A stretch of 16,080 bases of DNA from CAZSDU01 sp964605775 (lineage in GTDB: Bacteria > Bacteroidota > Bacteroidia > Bacteroidales > FEN-979): assembly GCA_964605775.1 (NCBI GenBank), contig CAZSDU010000038.1, positions 1-16,080 of the forward strand, given 5' to 3'. Below the pieces are notes generated by a model. It was not told where the DNA came from. It saw nothing but the letters and a program-made list of their open reading frames with translations, and did no database searches. Below are positions 7,563 to 15,055 of the stretch, piece by piece. The translations under genes and the position numbers were made by a program. Numbering within the stretch: the first letter of the stretch is position 1; the number at the start of each line of letters is the position of its first letter.

Positions 7563-9920
7563 TTGAGCCTGAAACATAAATCCGGATTAATGTTTATCCT
7601 ATTCATAGGAATTTTCGCGGGCTGCAATGTGACAAAAAACATTCCTGAGAAAGACCATCTCCTGATAAAAAATCATTTCAAGATCAATGTAAAAAAAATA
7701 ACGTCTGACGATTTGAGTGGTTATCTGCAGCAAAAACCCAATAAAAAGTTGTTCGGACTTTTCCGTACCAATATCGTGTTCTACAATTGGGGGACTCAGG
7801 GCAAGGACACAAAATTCAAAAAATGGTTAAGGACTAAGGTTGGGTCGGCCCCTGTCATTCTGGATACCACCCTGGTTTCCGTAAGTCTTAAACAAATGGG
7901 TATTTACCTTGCGAATAGGGGATATTTTCAATCCCGCTTATATGATTCCGTTGTTTACCATGATAAAAAAGCCAAGGTTTATTATATCATAGAGGCCTCA
8001 CATCCCTATACCATTAGGAATTTTATGTATTCCATTCCGGATACCCAACTGGCTGCATTTGTTTATAAGGATACGACAAAATGCCTGATCAAAAGAGGAA
8101 GTAATTTCGACACCTATCTGCTTGATGATGAGCGGACGAGGATTACCAATAATTTGATGAACCAGGGATTTTTCAGGTTCACTAACAGCCATATTGCTTA
8201 CCGTGTAGATAGCTCGCTGAAATCGAGGCAAATGGACATCACCCTGGAAATCACGAATCCGGTTGTTCCATCCATGGAAAATTTTGCTACCGTTGTAGAA
8301 TCACGGCATAAAAGGTATATTGTAGATCATATTTATATTTATACTGATTTTGATCATCTGCAGTCTGATACCGGGAAATATGACACCCTGCTGAGGGTGT
8401 ATGAAAATGAAGACAGGAACAAGCATCCCAATACCTATCACTTTCTTTCCAGGAATCGTTCAAAAGTCAAGCAGCGGACCATTGCCCAGTCGATTTTTTT
8501 CAGTCCGGGTTCCTATTACAATCTGCTGGATGTAAACCAGACTTATTCCCAACTGGCAAGTCTTCAGGTTTTTAAATACATCAATATACAATTTGAAGAA
8601 AATCGCAGCCCCTCACAGTCAAGAACATCCTATAGTGATCTTGTGGATGCGAAAATTCATCTGGCCAATTCACCTTCACAGTCATTTTCCATCACCACAG
8701 ATGGGACCAATTCAGGCGGAGCATTGGGTATTCAGCTTGGTCTGGGATATCAAAACAGAAATGTTTTCAGGGGAGCTCAGTTGTTCAGGGTAAACCTCAG
8801 TTTTTCAGCTCAGGCTCAAGCGGTCAGTTCCACTTCCGGGGAATCGAGTCCGTTTTTCAACACCATTGAACTCGGGATCAATACCAGTCTGACCTTTCCT
8901 CAGTTCCTGATCCCTATCCGTCCGGAAACCCTGCCCAAGCATTTCAAACCCAAAACCATGATCACGCTTGGCTACAATTTTCAACATCAGCAGGATTACG
9001 ACCGTCATATTTCCAATATATCTTTTGGGTACACCTGGATACAGAACGAAAAGCTCAAGCATGTACTCAATCCTGCAGAAATTGCTTTGGTCAAAGTATT
9101 CCCTGATTCAGCCTTTGCCTATCTACTGCAAATGACCACCGACAAACGCTTAAAAAACCAATATACCAACCATATGGTGGCTGGTTTAAGGTACTCTCTT
9201 ACCTTTAACAACCAGGGTATTTCTAAAAAGAAAAATTTTATCTATATCAGGACCAATTTCGAGACGGGGGGTAACCTGTTATACGCCATTAACAGTATTT
9301 TCAAATCATCAAAAAACGAAAACGGGAATTTCACCCTTTTCAACCTGCCTTATTCTCAATATGTCAGGCCGGATATTGACTTCAGATATTATTCCCTATT
9401 GGGGAAAGGGTTTTCCCTTGTCTATCGTTTTTACGGCGGGATCGGGATTCCTTACTGGAACTCTAACACCCTTCCCTTTGAAAAAGCCTTCTATGCCGGT
9501 GGAGCCAATGGAATGCGCGGGTATAAAATGTACTCCCTTGGGCCGGGAAGTTATCATAACGACACCTTAAGCGGGACGTTCAGCCAAATTGGCGATATGC
9601 AACTGGAAGGAAATGTCGAGTATCGTTTTCCGATCTATAAATTCATCAAGGGAGCCCTGTTTTTGGATGTAGGGAATATCTGGATATTGCGTGACTCCCC
9701 CGAGCTTCCGGGAGGCGTTTTTAAATTTAAAAACTTTATGAATCAGATTGCTGTGGATGCAGGACTGGGAATACGGCTGGATTTTGACTTTTTTATATTC
9801 CGCCTCGACCCGGCCATTCCCCTTCGCGTACCCTGGTACCCCGACAACAACCATTGGTATTTTAGTAAAATGCAGTTTAAAGACATCGTCTGGAATTTCG
9901 GGATTGGTTATCCCTTCTAA
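7563..9920 (+). CDS. tamL: TamL-type BamA/TamA family outer-membrane lipoprotein
   Basis: Omp85-superfamily protein of the Bacteroidetes TamL type, in which the BamA/TamA-like barrel carries an N-terminal lipid. It is 785 residues from TTG 7563. The N-terminus reads MSLKHKSGLMFILFIGIFAGC, a lipoprotein signal with a basic n-region and lipobox FAGC (Cys21). The mature start CNVTKNIPEKDHLL and the following LFGLFRTNIVFYNWG are typical of this family as I know it. POTRA-like modules fill the N-terminal half. The C-terminal half is a D15-type barrel containing GMRGYKMYSLGPG (about 9508-9546), the L6-loop (V/I)RG(F/Y) motif that contacts the barrel interior, and ending GIGYPF. TamL works with inner-membrane TamB in outer-membrane homeostasis; no tamB is in the window. 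The start is uncertain: TTG 7536 lies inside the -7 box, and ATG 7590 leaves no basic n-region. Confidence 0.82.
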   Translation: MSLKHKSGLMFILFIGIFAGCNVTKNIPEKDHLLIKNHFKINVKKITSDDLSGYLQQKPNKKLFGLFRTNIVFYNWGTQGKDTKFKKWLRTKVGSAPVILDTTLVSVSLKQMGIYLANRGYFQSRLYDSVVYHDKKAKVYYIIEASHPYTIRNFMYSIPDTQLAAFVYKDTTKCLIKRGSNFDTYLLDDERTRITNNLMNQGFFRFTNSHIAYRVDSSLKSRQMDITLEITNPVVPSMENFATVVESRHKRYIVDHIYIYTDFDHLQSDTGKYDTLLRVYENEDRNKHPNTYHFLSRNRSKVKQRTIAQSIFFSPGSYYNLLDVNQTYSQLASLQVFKYINIQFEENRSPSQSRTSYSDLVDAKIHLANSPSQSFSITTDGTNSGGALGIQLGLGYQNRNVFRGAQLFRVNLSFSAQAQAVSSTSGESSPFFNTIELGINTSLTFPQFLIPIRPETLPKHFKPKTMITLGYNFQHQQDYDRHISNISFGYTWIQNEKLKHVLNPAEIALVKVFPDSAFAYLLQMTTDKRLKNQYTNHMVAGLRYSLTFNNQGISKKKNFIYIRTNFETGGNLLYAINSIFKSSKNENGNFTLFNLPYSQYVRPDIDFRYYSLLGKGFSLVYRFYGGIGIPYWNSNTLPFEKAFYAGGANGMRGYKMYSLGPGSYHNDTLSGTFSQIGDMQLEGNVEYRFPIYKFIKGALFLDVGNIWILRDSPELPGGVFKFKNFMNQIAVDAGLGIRLDFDFFIFRLDPAIPLRVPWYPDNNHWYFSKMQFKDIVWNFGIGYPF

Positions 9921-9923
9921 ATA

Positions 9924-9952
9924 AAGAGGACGACCTTTGGAGCCGCCCTCTT
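9924..9952. terminator. Possible bidirectional hairpin between convergent tamL and LruC-domain gene
   Basis: An inverted repeat pairs AAGAGGACG (9924-9932) with CGCCCTCTT (9944-9952), with one A-C mismatch and an 11-base loop containing CCTTTGG. It sits between the stop of tamL and the stop of the opposing gene. On the minus strand it is followed by TTTATTT, an imperfect U-tract; on the plus strand there is no U-run. It is therefore a better terminator for the minus-strand gene. Confidence 0.45.
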
Positions 9953-9974
9953 CAATCACTAACCAAAACAAGCA

Positions 9975-12053
9975 TCAATGAGTATAAATGAGGGCATTAT
10001 TACGGTATCCTGATAGATTTTTAAACCAATCGGGGAATTGAATTCCAGCGCTCTCAGCCCATGAGTTAAATTTCAGGTAGGCCTGATTCACAGGATTACG
10101 CTCGCTTACATATTCAAATTTATCTGCAATGAGCATAGCCCATGGAAGGTTGTTGGTCGTTTTATAATACCTTCCGCTGGCGGGCTGACTATCGTCATTT
10201 TGCGTTCCGAAATCACTTCCGTTAACCTTATCTGTAGGTGGTTTATCTGGCAGATGAATTTCCCGGTTACGGTTTTGGTTTACAATGATAAACGGGTTAT
10301 AGGGGGGTGTTCCCAACACGGACAACAGTACCGGACTGCTCATATTGATAGTAATACGCATGGTATCCGGAGTCACATAAGGTTGAGAGGGATCTGTATT
10401 CGTTCCTGTTCCGCCCGGGGAAGGAAGGCGATCGTAAGCATCATCATAGGCCATGATAACGGCCTTACTTTGTCCGGTTTCAGTATTGTTTGAGGCCAGG
10501 TCGATGAGTCCGTGTCGGAGATCTATTCCCGTGACGCTTTCGATATCACCAGGGGCAATCGGCATCTGAAAGCCGAAGGCATTGTGAAGACTGGCACCCA
10601 TAGCCTCTGTGATCAGCGTAGCGTTGACCTGGACCACTTTATTCTGGGCATTGGTGATCTGGTTGAAACGATAAGAGATGACCAGGTCGTTGAAGTCATA
10701 GTCGCCTTTCCCGGGCCATAAATCTTCAAAAGCAAGTGTACTGTAAGTCGTCTGGCCTGGATACCAGTTGTTATACGCCTTTGTCGGGTCATTGGGATAA
10801 TCATCAAACACATCAGGGACACCATCCCCATCCCCGTCAGGCTGAGTGGTATGAACGGCTGGCATCCCATCCGTATTGATACCCGTAACAGGGTTGGCTT
10901 TCATATAGAGAATTCCGTCATTGAAGTCCTGATCTGAACTCTGGTCTCTTCTAATATCTTCAAATCCAAACATGATGGAATACCGGGTAGGATCACGTAG
11001 CATAATGGTGTGTTTCCTCAGGCTTGGATTGGTTTCCGGATTAAGTGCCGGAATGGAATATAATCTGTAATTACCGTTGGTTACATTGCCGCCACTCCAG
11101 CCATTCGCAAAAATGACCCATCCAATGGATTTTCCGGCAGGAAAGCGTCCAAGATACACTTTATTCCCGGGATATAATCCCCCTCCGCCTGCATATCCAT
11201 TACTGGATGAATTTGCTCCATTATTGGACAAATTGGGAAATACAATTTTTATAGAATCAATTGCGCTGGCCGTTGCCGGGGGTGAGTTAGTGTTGAAAAT
11301 AAAATAACCCAGTGAGTTATACCATCCCGCACCTTCCGTGATATAAGTTACCCAAACATCACAGAGTTCAATTAGGTTAAGGTTATCCGGAACTGTATTG
11401 GCAAGGTATTCAGGATGATAGGTGGGCACAGGCTGCCTTTCTGGCAATGAGGCATTCAGATCATTCAGCAATGTGGCATCCACAGGATCATTGATTGGTT
11501 CAAGGTAAGAAGGAACTCCGAGAGAATTATAAGTACCCATATAATAAACTCCGCTCAAAGGACTGGGAATAAATCCTTCTGAAGATTTCAGTTTCACCGG
11601 GTTGGGAACAAGGCCACCGAAAATTCCAGTCACTTTATTCCCGGTAATTGCCAGGGTTTGTTCATGAACCAGTCCCAGGTATGTATTGGTAAACAGCAAT
11701 TTTTTCAGATATGAAGGGATGGTCTGGGTAACAGTCCAAAGACCCGAAGCATCTGTACTACCGCTGAACATAAGCACTCCTCCAGAATCCGGACTGGCGG
11801 TATAAACATTGAATCTGACATTATTCAGTGGATTGTCCTGATTGTCGCGGGCAATGATAGAGATGGAAATCGTCTGGTATGTTGACCAGTCAAAATTCCT
11901 CGAGACGATTAAATCATCCATGGGCTTCAGTATATCTGATGGATCCGGTTCAGGGCTCTTTTTACAGGAGCTCATAAAGGATAAACCAAAGGCAAGCGAA
12001 AGGATAAATACCGATAAAACGCCTGAGTCGAAAATCCCAAATAATTTTTTCAT
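9975..12053 (-). CDS. Lipoprotein with DUF4114-like and LruC-like regions, probably outer-membrane or surface
   Basis: A 692-residue secreted lipoprotein: basic n-region (MKK), hydrophobic segment and lipobox-like FMSSC with Cys30. An acidic, Pro-rich tether (CKKSPEPDPSD) follows, slightly like surface-export signals of Bacteroidetes lipoproteins. Residues about 60-125 look like an Ig-like or carboxypeptidase-regulatory-like domain (NPLNNVRFNVYT...DASGLW). A DUF4114-like region (about 235-390) ends with FEDIRRDQSSDQDFND (364-379). A thrombospondin-type-3-like calcium motif DGDGDGVPDVFDDYPND spans 406-422. An LruC/DUF4842-like C-terminal region begins with FEDLWPGKGDYDFND (442-456). LruC is the Leptospira family namesake; biochemical function is unknown. 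There is no recognisable T9SS C-terminal sorting domain. The gene has its own promoter and is not obviously part of an operon. Confidence 0.8.
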   Translation of the reverse strand: MKKLFGIFDSGVLSVFILSLAFGLSFMSSCKKSPEPDPSDILKPMDDLIVSRNFDWSTYQTISISIIARDNQDNPLNNVRFNVYTASPDSGGVLMFSGSTDASGLWTVTQTIPSYLKKLLFTNTYLGLVHEQTLAITGNKVTGIFGGLVPNPVKLKSSEGFIPSPLSGVYYMGTYNSLGVPSYLEPINDPVDATLLNDLNASLPERQPVPTYHPEYLANTVPDNLNLIELCDVWVTYITEGAGWYNSLGYFIFNTNSPPATASAIDSIKIVFPNLSNNGANSSSNGYAGGGGLYPGNKVYLGRFPAGKSIGWVIFANGWSGGNVTNGNYRLYSIPALNPETNPSLRKHTIMLRDPTRYSIMFGFEDIRRDQSSDQDFNDGILYMKANPVTGINTDGMPAVHTTQPDGDGDGVPDVFDDYPNDPTKAYNNWYPGQTTYSTLAFEDLWPGKGDYDFNDLVISYRFNQITNAQNKVVQVNATLITEAMGASLHNAFGFQMPIAPGDIESVTGIDLRHGLIDLASNNTETGQSKAVIMAYDDAYDRLPSPGGTGTNTDPSQPYVTPDTMRITINMSSPVLLSVLGTPPYNPFIIVNQNRNREIHLPDKPPTDKVNGSDFGTQNDDSQPASGRYYKTTNNLPWAMLIADKFEYVSERNPVNQAYLKFNSWAESAGIQFPDWFKNLSGYRNNALIYTH

Positions 12054-12069
12054 ATCACTTTATTTAAAA

Positions 12070-12101
12070 CAAAGATAAGTCAAGGGCAACCCCAAATCAA
12101 A
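12070..12101 (-). promoter_or_regulatory. Bacteroidetes promoter of the LruC-domain lipoprotein gene
   Basis: The minus strand has TTTG (12101-12098) at -33, a 20-base spacer and TATCTTTG (12077-12070) at -7, matching TTTG/TAnnTTTG. Transcription would start near 12065, leaving a leader of only about 11 bases before ATG 12053. Confidence 0.65.
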
Positions 12102-12153
12102 ATATAAATTCGTAAGTGCCGCTGTTTTTCTTGTAAGCGAAAAGGAACCAGCA

Positions 12154-13440
12154 TCACTTCACGCGACTGTTCATCTCAAGGGTGGCAATGAGCCTGTCGT
12201 AAAGTTCGCCGGTCTCATGAAAATAAACATAAACGGTATAGACATTTTCCGTTTCCCAATGACTACCTTCAATGATGGAAACATCAGCTGTTTTCCTGCC
12301 TTTTTCCAGGAATACGTATAGGTAATTATAATACCCCTGTTTCAGGAAAAGAATTTTCTCAAAACCTTTTCGTTGGGCATTATATGAAAGCCTGCTGCCC
12401 TCATCCAGCTTCCATCCGGACAGTGATCCCATGAGATGGAAGTCGCCACTAACCGGATTGGCGGGATAAGGAAGAAAAAAATGTATCCATGCATAGTCCG
12501 ACTCTATTTCACTGTACTGGGCATGATCTTCATTTTTGATGAAAAACTGTCCGTTGATTTCCTGGTCAAAAATGTAGTTCTTATAAGTCCTCGGCTGATC
12601 CGGAAGCAGTAAAACCTGGTTAGTAGTGTCATAGTAGATCCTGGCAATCCTTTCGGATTGATATAAAAGGCTTTTGGTATCAAAACTCCGGAATTCATTA
12701 CCTCCTGCAAAAACGTTGTTTTCATCAAATGAAAAATCCAGCACATTGCCCCGGATGAAACGCGGCTGGATATTTCGTAATGCATTATCCCATCGCTCGT
12801 TTTGTTGGACCACTACCTTGATCTCCCTTCTGATATCGGCTACAGGAAAACCATACAGATGGACCTGAAAATCGATTTGCTGATGGGTATCCCGGATGTC
12901 GAGGCGGGAGGCCTGGCTGATTGATCCTGATATCCCCACGGACGTGGCTTCTGTAACCATAAACCGCCAGGAAATAGCCAGGCGTGAAGGGTCATCATCG
13001 TAGACTAACAACATATAATTCCCGGAAATCTTCGGACTCATGGTGGAGGTCGGGAAATAAGTATGATAATGGGTATAAAGTACAGTAGTATTGTATGAGT
13101 TGGAATAATTTTCAATGAGTTCTTCGGTATATCCGTTGATGTAATCGGACACCTTTAGTTCTTCAGATATTGACCAATCTGATTCACAATGAACGATGGT
13201 ATATTTGTACCGCTTATTATCCGCATCCAGGTCATCGAAAGAAAGCTTCAGTTTTTCCCCGGAATTCAGGGTGATGATGGGTGATGAAAACTCAAAGCCC
13301 TCACGGCAAAACTGAACCGTTTTAATACTTGGATTAAAAACCGTGTTCTCATTAGGAAAGTTCCCTGCATGAGAGAAATACCCTGAATATAAAACCATCA
13401 GAATGATAAAAATAACGATGAACGCCGGTTTTCTTTTCAT
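12154..13440 (-). CDS. Type IX secretion system plug protein (DUF5103 family)
   Basis: A 428-residue secreted protein resembling the DUF5103 family, whose Flavobacterium johnsoniae member was seen in structures plugging the periplasmic side of the T9SS translocon SprA. The signal peptide covers residues 1-25 (MKRKPAFIVIFIILMVLYSG...HA). The mature part starts NFPNENTVFNPSIKTVQF. Family-like phrases include LSFDDLDADNKRYKYTIVHC near residue 70 and DYAWIHFFLPY...GDFHLMGSLSGW near 317-345. It contains no cysteine cluster or transmembrane helix and was recognised by family resemblance, not by a search. GGGAG lies seven bases before ATG 13440, one of the few SD-like sites here. The methyltransferase stop is only 15 bases upstream, so they are probably one transcription unit. 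It implies a T9SS elsewhere in the genome; no other T9SS gene is present. Confidence 0.8.
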   Translation of the reverse strand: MKRKPAFIVIFIILMVLYSGYFSHAGNFPNENTVFNPSIKTVQFCREGFEFSSPIITLNSGEKLKLSFDDLDADNKRYKYTIVHCESDWSISEELKVSDYINGYTEELIENYSNSYNTTVLYTHYHTYFPTSTMSPKISGNYMLLVYDDDPSRLAISWRFMVTEATSVGISGSISQASRLDIRDTHQQIDFQVHLYGFPVADIRREIKVVVQQNERWDNALRNIQPRFIRGNVLDFSFDENNVFAGGNEFRSFDTKSLLYQSERIARIYYDTTNQVLLLPDQPRTYKNYIFDQEINGQFFIKNEDHAQYSEIESDYAWIHFFLPYPANPVSGDFHLMGSLSGWKLDEGSRLSYNAQRKGFEKILFLKQGYYNYLYVFLEKGRKTADVSIIEGSHWETENVYTVYVYFHETGELYDRLIATLEMNSRVK

Positions 13441-13455
13441 ATCAACTCCCGAGGA

Positions 13456-14241
13456 TTAATGAACCTTTGTTTGTCTTCTGAATTCCGCACAAATTATGGC
13501 TGCAGCCATGGAAGCATTGAGCGATTCAACCCTTCCGTCGTCATTTTTTCCGTAATAAGGAATGAACATCCTCCGTGTTATCCATGGAATAAGTCCGGGA
13601 GATATGCCCTTTGATTCATTCCCGATCAGAATGATACCGGAATTACTCAAGGTCTGATCAAAGATGCTCTGTCCCTCGAGCATTGAGCCGTAAACCGGTA
13701 TTTGTCCTTCCAATTCCAAGAGCAACTTATGTAAGGGCAAATAAATCACTTTCACCCTTGAGATGGATCCCATGGTAGCCTGAACCACTTTCGGATTATA
13801 AAGGTCTACCGATGAAGGGGAACAAAATACCGTATCCAAACCAAACCAGTCGGCAATACGGATAATGGTACCCAGGTTTCCGGGATCACGGATATCATCG
13901 AGGGCAAGGGATAAAGTGTTAGTAAGATGGTGAGCTGGTGAGCTGGTGAGTGGGAGGGTTTCCATTTTCACCACAGCTAATACCTGACTGGGGGTTGACA
14001 GTGCGGAAATGCGTTCCATTTCAGCCGGAGAGACTTCAAAAACGGGGATGTCTTTCGCTTCAGGTTCAGTTCTGTTTAAATGGATCCATTCAGAACTTGC
14101 ATAGATCCCCGATAGATTAAACTTACTGTGGATGAGGTCGAGCACAAGTTTATGGCCTTCGGCCATGAACTGTTGGCTTTCTTCCCTGTACTTCTTATTT
14201 TTTAGGGCAGCAATGTGGCTGATCTGATTTTTCGATAGCAT
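13456..14241 (-). CDS. SpoU/TrmH-family RNA 2'-O-methyltransferase
   Basis: A 261-residue S-adenosylmethionine-dependent RNA methyltransferase of the SPOUT class. Residues 1-95 form the L30e-like substrate-binding domain (KNKKYREESQQFMAEGHKLV). The knotted catalytic domain carries motif 1 DIRDPGNLGTIIR (116-128, with Asn122 and Arg128), motif 2 IILIGNESKG (203-212) and motif 3 GRVESLNASMAAA (236-248), all intact. Target nucleotide (rRNA or tRNA) cannot be assigned. Residues 97-105 (PLTSSPAHH), in the linker between the domains, are encoded by three units of an 8-bp repeat found elsewhere in the window. ATG 14241 directly follows the U-run of the rplI terminator, there is no SD, and no promoter box is seen in the short gap, so expression may depend on read-through. 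The plug gene follows by 15 bases. Confidence 0.87.
   Translation of the reverse strand: MLSKNQISHIAALKNKKYREESQQFMAEGHKLVLDLIHSKFNLSGIYASSEWIHLNRTEPEAKDIPVFEVSPAEMERISALSTPSQVLAVVKMETLPLTSSPAHHLTNTLSLALDDIRDPGNLGTIIRIADWFGLDTVFCSPSSVDLYNPKVVQATMGSISRVKVIYLPLHKLLLELEGQIPVYGSMLEGQSIFDQTLSNSGIILIGNESKGISPGLIPWITRRMFIPYYGKNDDGRVESLNASMAAAIICAEFRRQTKVH
13929..13952. repeat. Three-unit 8-bp repeat inside the RNA methyltransferase gene
   Basis: The plus strand reads GGTGAGCT, GGTGAGCT, GGTGAGTG in direct tandem. On the coding strand this is the AGCTCACC unit of the array at 15997-16072. It encodes residues 97-105 of the methyltransferase, in the interdomain linker, without breaking the frame. Confidence 0.85.
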
Positions 14242-14270
14242 AAAAAAACCGGTATCAAAAGGATACCGGT
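14242..14270 (-). terminator. Intrinsic terminator of the rpsF-rpsR-rplI operon
   Basis: On the minus strand ACCGGTATC (14270-14262) and GATACCGGT (14256-14248) form a perfect nine-base-pair stem around a five-base loop, followed at once by seven T residues (14248-14242). This is a textbook rho-independent terminator about 30 bases after the rplI stop. Its U-run ends at the ATG of the methyltransferase gene. Confidence 0.88.
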
Positions 14271-14301
14271 ATAAAAGTAATGAAAATCCCGTTTTAATTT
14301 G

Positions 14302-14751
14302 CTATTCGGCAAAAACTTCAAAAGTGATTTCCACATGCACGTCTTTGTGTAAGAAAATTTTTGCCTTATAGGTTCCCAGTTCTTTGATGTGTTCGTGATT
14401 GATATGAATTTTCTTGCGGTCAATCTCGAAATCGAACTGGTCTTTAAGCGCCTGGGCAATCTGAATGGTATTAACTGAACCAAATATTTTTCCGGAATCT
14501 GCTGCTTTTGCACCGATCTTCACGGTCAGGTTTTCCAGGTTCTTGGCCAGATCTTCTGCGGAATTTTTAACCTTGGCTTCCTTATGGGCTTTTTGCTTCA
14601 GCACCTCAGCCAGAACTTTCTTATTTGTTTCCGAGGCCAGAATGGCGATTCCCTGTGGAATCAGATAGTTCCTGGCATAGCCAGGTTTCACGCTGATGGT
14701 TTCGTTGGTATATCCCAAATTGGGAACATCCTGTTTTAAAATAACTTCCAT
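14302..14751 (-). CDS. rplI: 50S ribosomal protein bL9
   Basis: A 149-residue protein of normal bL9 length. The N-terminal globular domain begins MEVILKQDVPNLGYTNETISVKPGYARNYLIP, carrying the family signature for 23S rRNA binding. The connecting helix (about 41-75, KKVLAEVLKQKAHKEAKVKN) and the C-terminal domain (about 78-149, GKIFGSVNTIQIAQAL) are both complete. It is the last gene of the rpsF-rpsR-rplI operon, 15 bases after rpsR. It is preceded by an unusually perfect SD (AAAGGAGG, nine-base spacing) and ends about 30 bases before a strong intrinsic terminator. Confidence 0.97.
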   Translation of the reverse strand: MEVILKQDVPNLGYTNETISVKPGYARNYLIPQGIAILASETNKKVLAEVLKQKAHKEAKVKNSAEDLAKNLENLTVKIGAKAADSGKIFGSVNTIQIAQALKDQFDFEIDRKKIHINHEHIKELGTYKAKIFLHKDVHVEITFEVFAE

Positions 14752-14760
14752 GTTTGTTCC

Positions 14761-14768
14761 CCTCCTTT
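14761..14768 (-). promoter_or_regulatory. Strong Shine-Dalgarno sequence of rplI
   Basis: The minus strand reads TAAAGGAGGGGAACAAACATG. AAAGGAGG matches the usual bacterial 16S 3' tail complement over eight bases and lies nine bases before ATG 14751, overlapping the rpsR stop. No other gene in the window has a comparable SD; rpsF and rpsR have A-rich leaders. Confidence 0.85.
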
Positions 14769-15039
14769 ATTTTAATAAATCTCCGACATAGGGCATGAGC
14801 GCAATGTGTCTTGCCCGTTTTATTGCTTGAGCCACTTTCCTTTGATATTTCGTGGAAGTACCGGTAAGCCTCCGAGGAAGGATCTTTCCTTGTTCATTCA
14901 CGAATTTCAGCAGGAAGTCTGCATCTTTATAATCGATATACTTGATTCCGCTTTTTTTGAAACGGCAGTATTTTTTCTTCTTGGTATCAACCGAAATGGG
15001 GGTCAGATACTTTATTTCACCTGATTGTTGAGTTGCCAT
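14767..15039 (-). CDS. rpsR: 30S ribosomal protein bS18
   Basis: A 90-residue bS18. The core YCRFKKSGIKYIDYKD (about 24-39), then ILPRRLTGTSTKYQRKVAQA and IKRARHIALMPY, is the family signature that pairs with bS6 on the 30S platform. The N-terminal 20 residues form a variable tail. A single cysteine is visible, so it is not a zinc-ribbon form. The leader TCATTAAAAAAATAATATG has no SD. It follows rpsF by 16 bases; no ssb or priB gene lies between them, unlike in many Firmicutes (ssb) and enterobacteria (priB). Confidence 0.97.
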   Translation of the reverse strand: MATQQSGEIKYLTPISVDTKKKKYCRFKKSGIKYIDYKDADFLLKFVNEQGKILPRRLTGTSTKYQRKVAQAIKRARHIALMPYVGDLLK

Positions 15040-15055
15040 ATTATTTTTTTAATGA

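Noticed and set aside
9567..9971. Long antisense open frame over the end of tamL, and similar antisense frames elsewhere (for example 1527-1880, 14202-14513)
   Set aside because: Each lies opposite or overlaps a well-supported gene, shows no recognisable domain and has no promoter or SD; they are frame shadows.
9975..10100. T9SS C-terminal sorting domain on the LruC-domain lipoprotein
   Set aside because: The C-terminus (SGYRNNALIYTH) lacks the usual terminal GxY...KxxxK-type pattern, and the protein already has a lipobox.
12054..12153. Terminator after the plug gene
   Set aside because: Only a four-bp CGCT/AGCG pairing with a long loop is visible; it is too weak to call.
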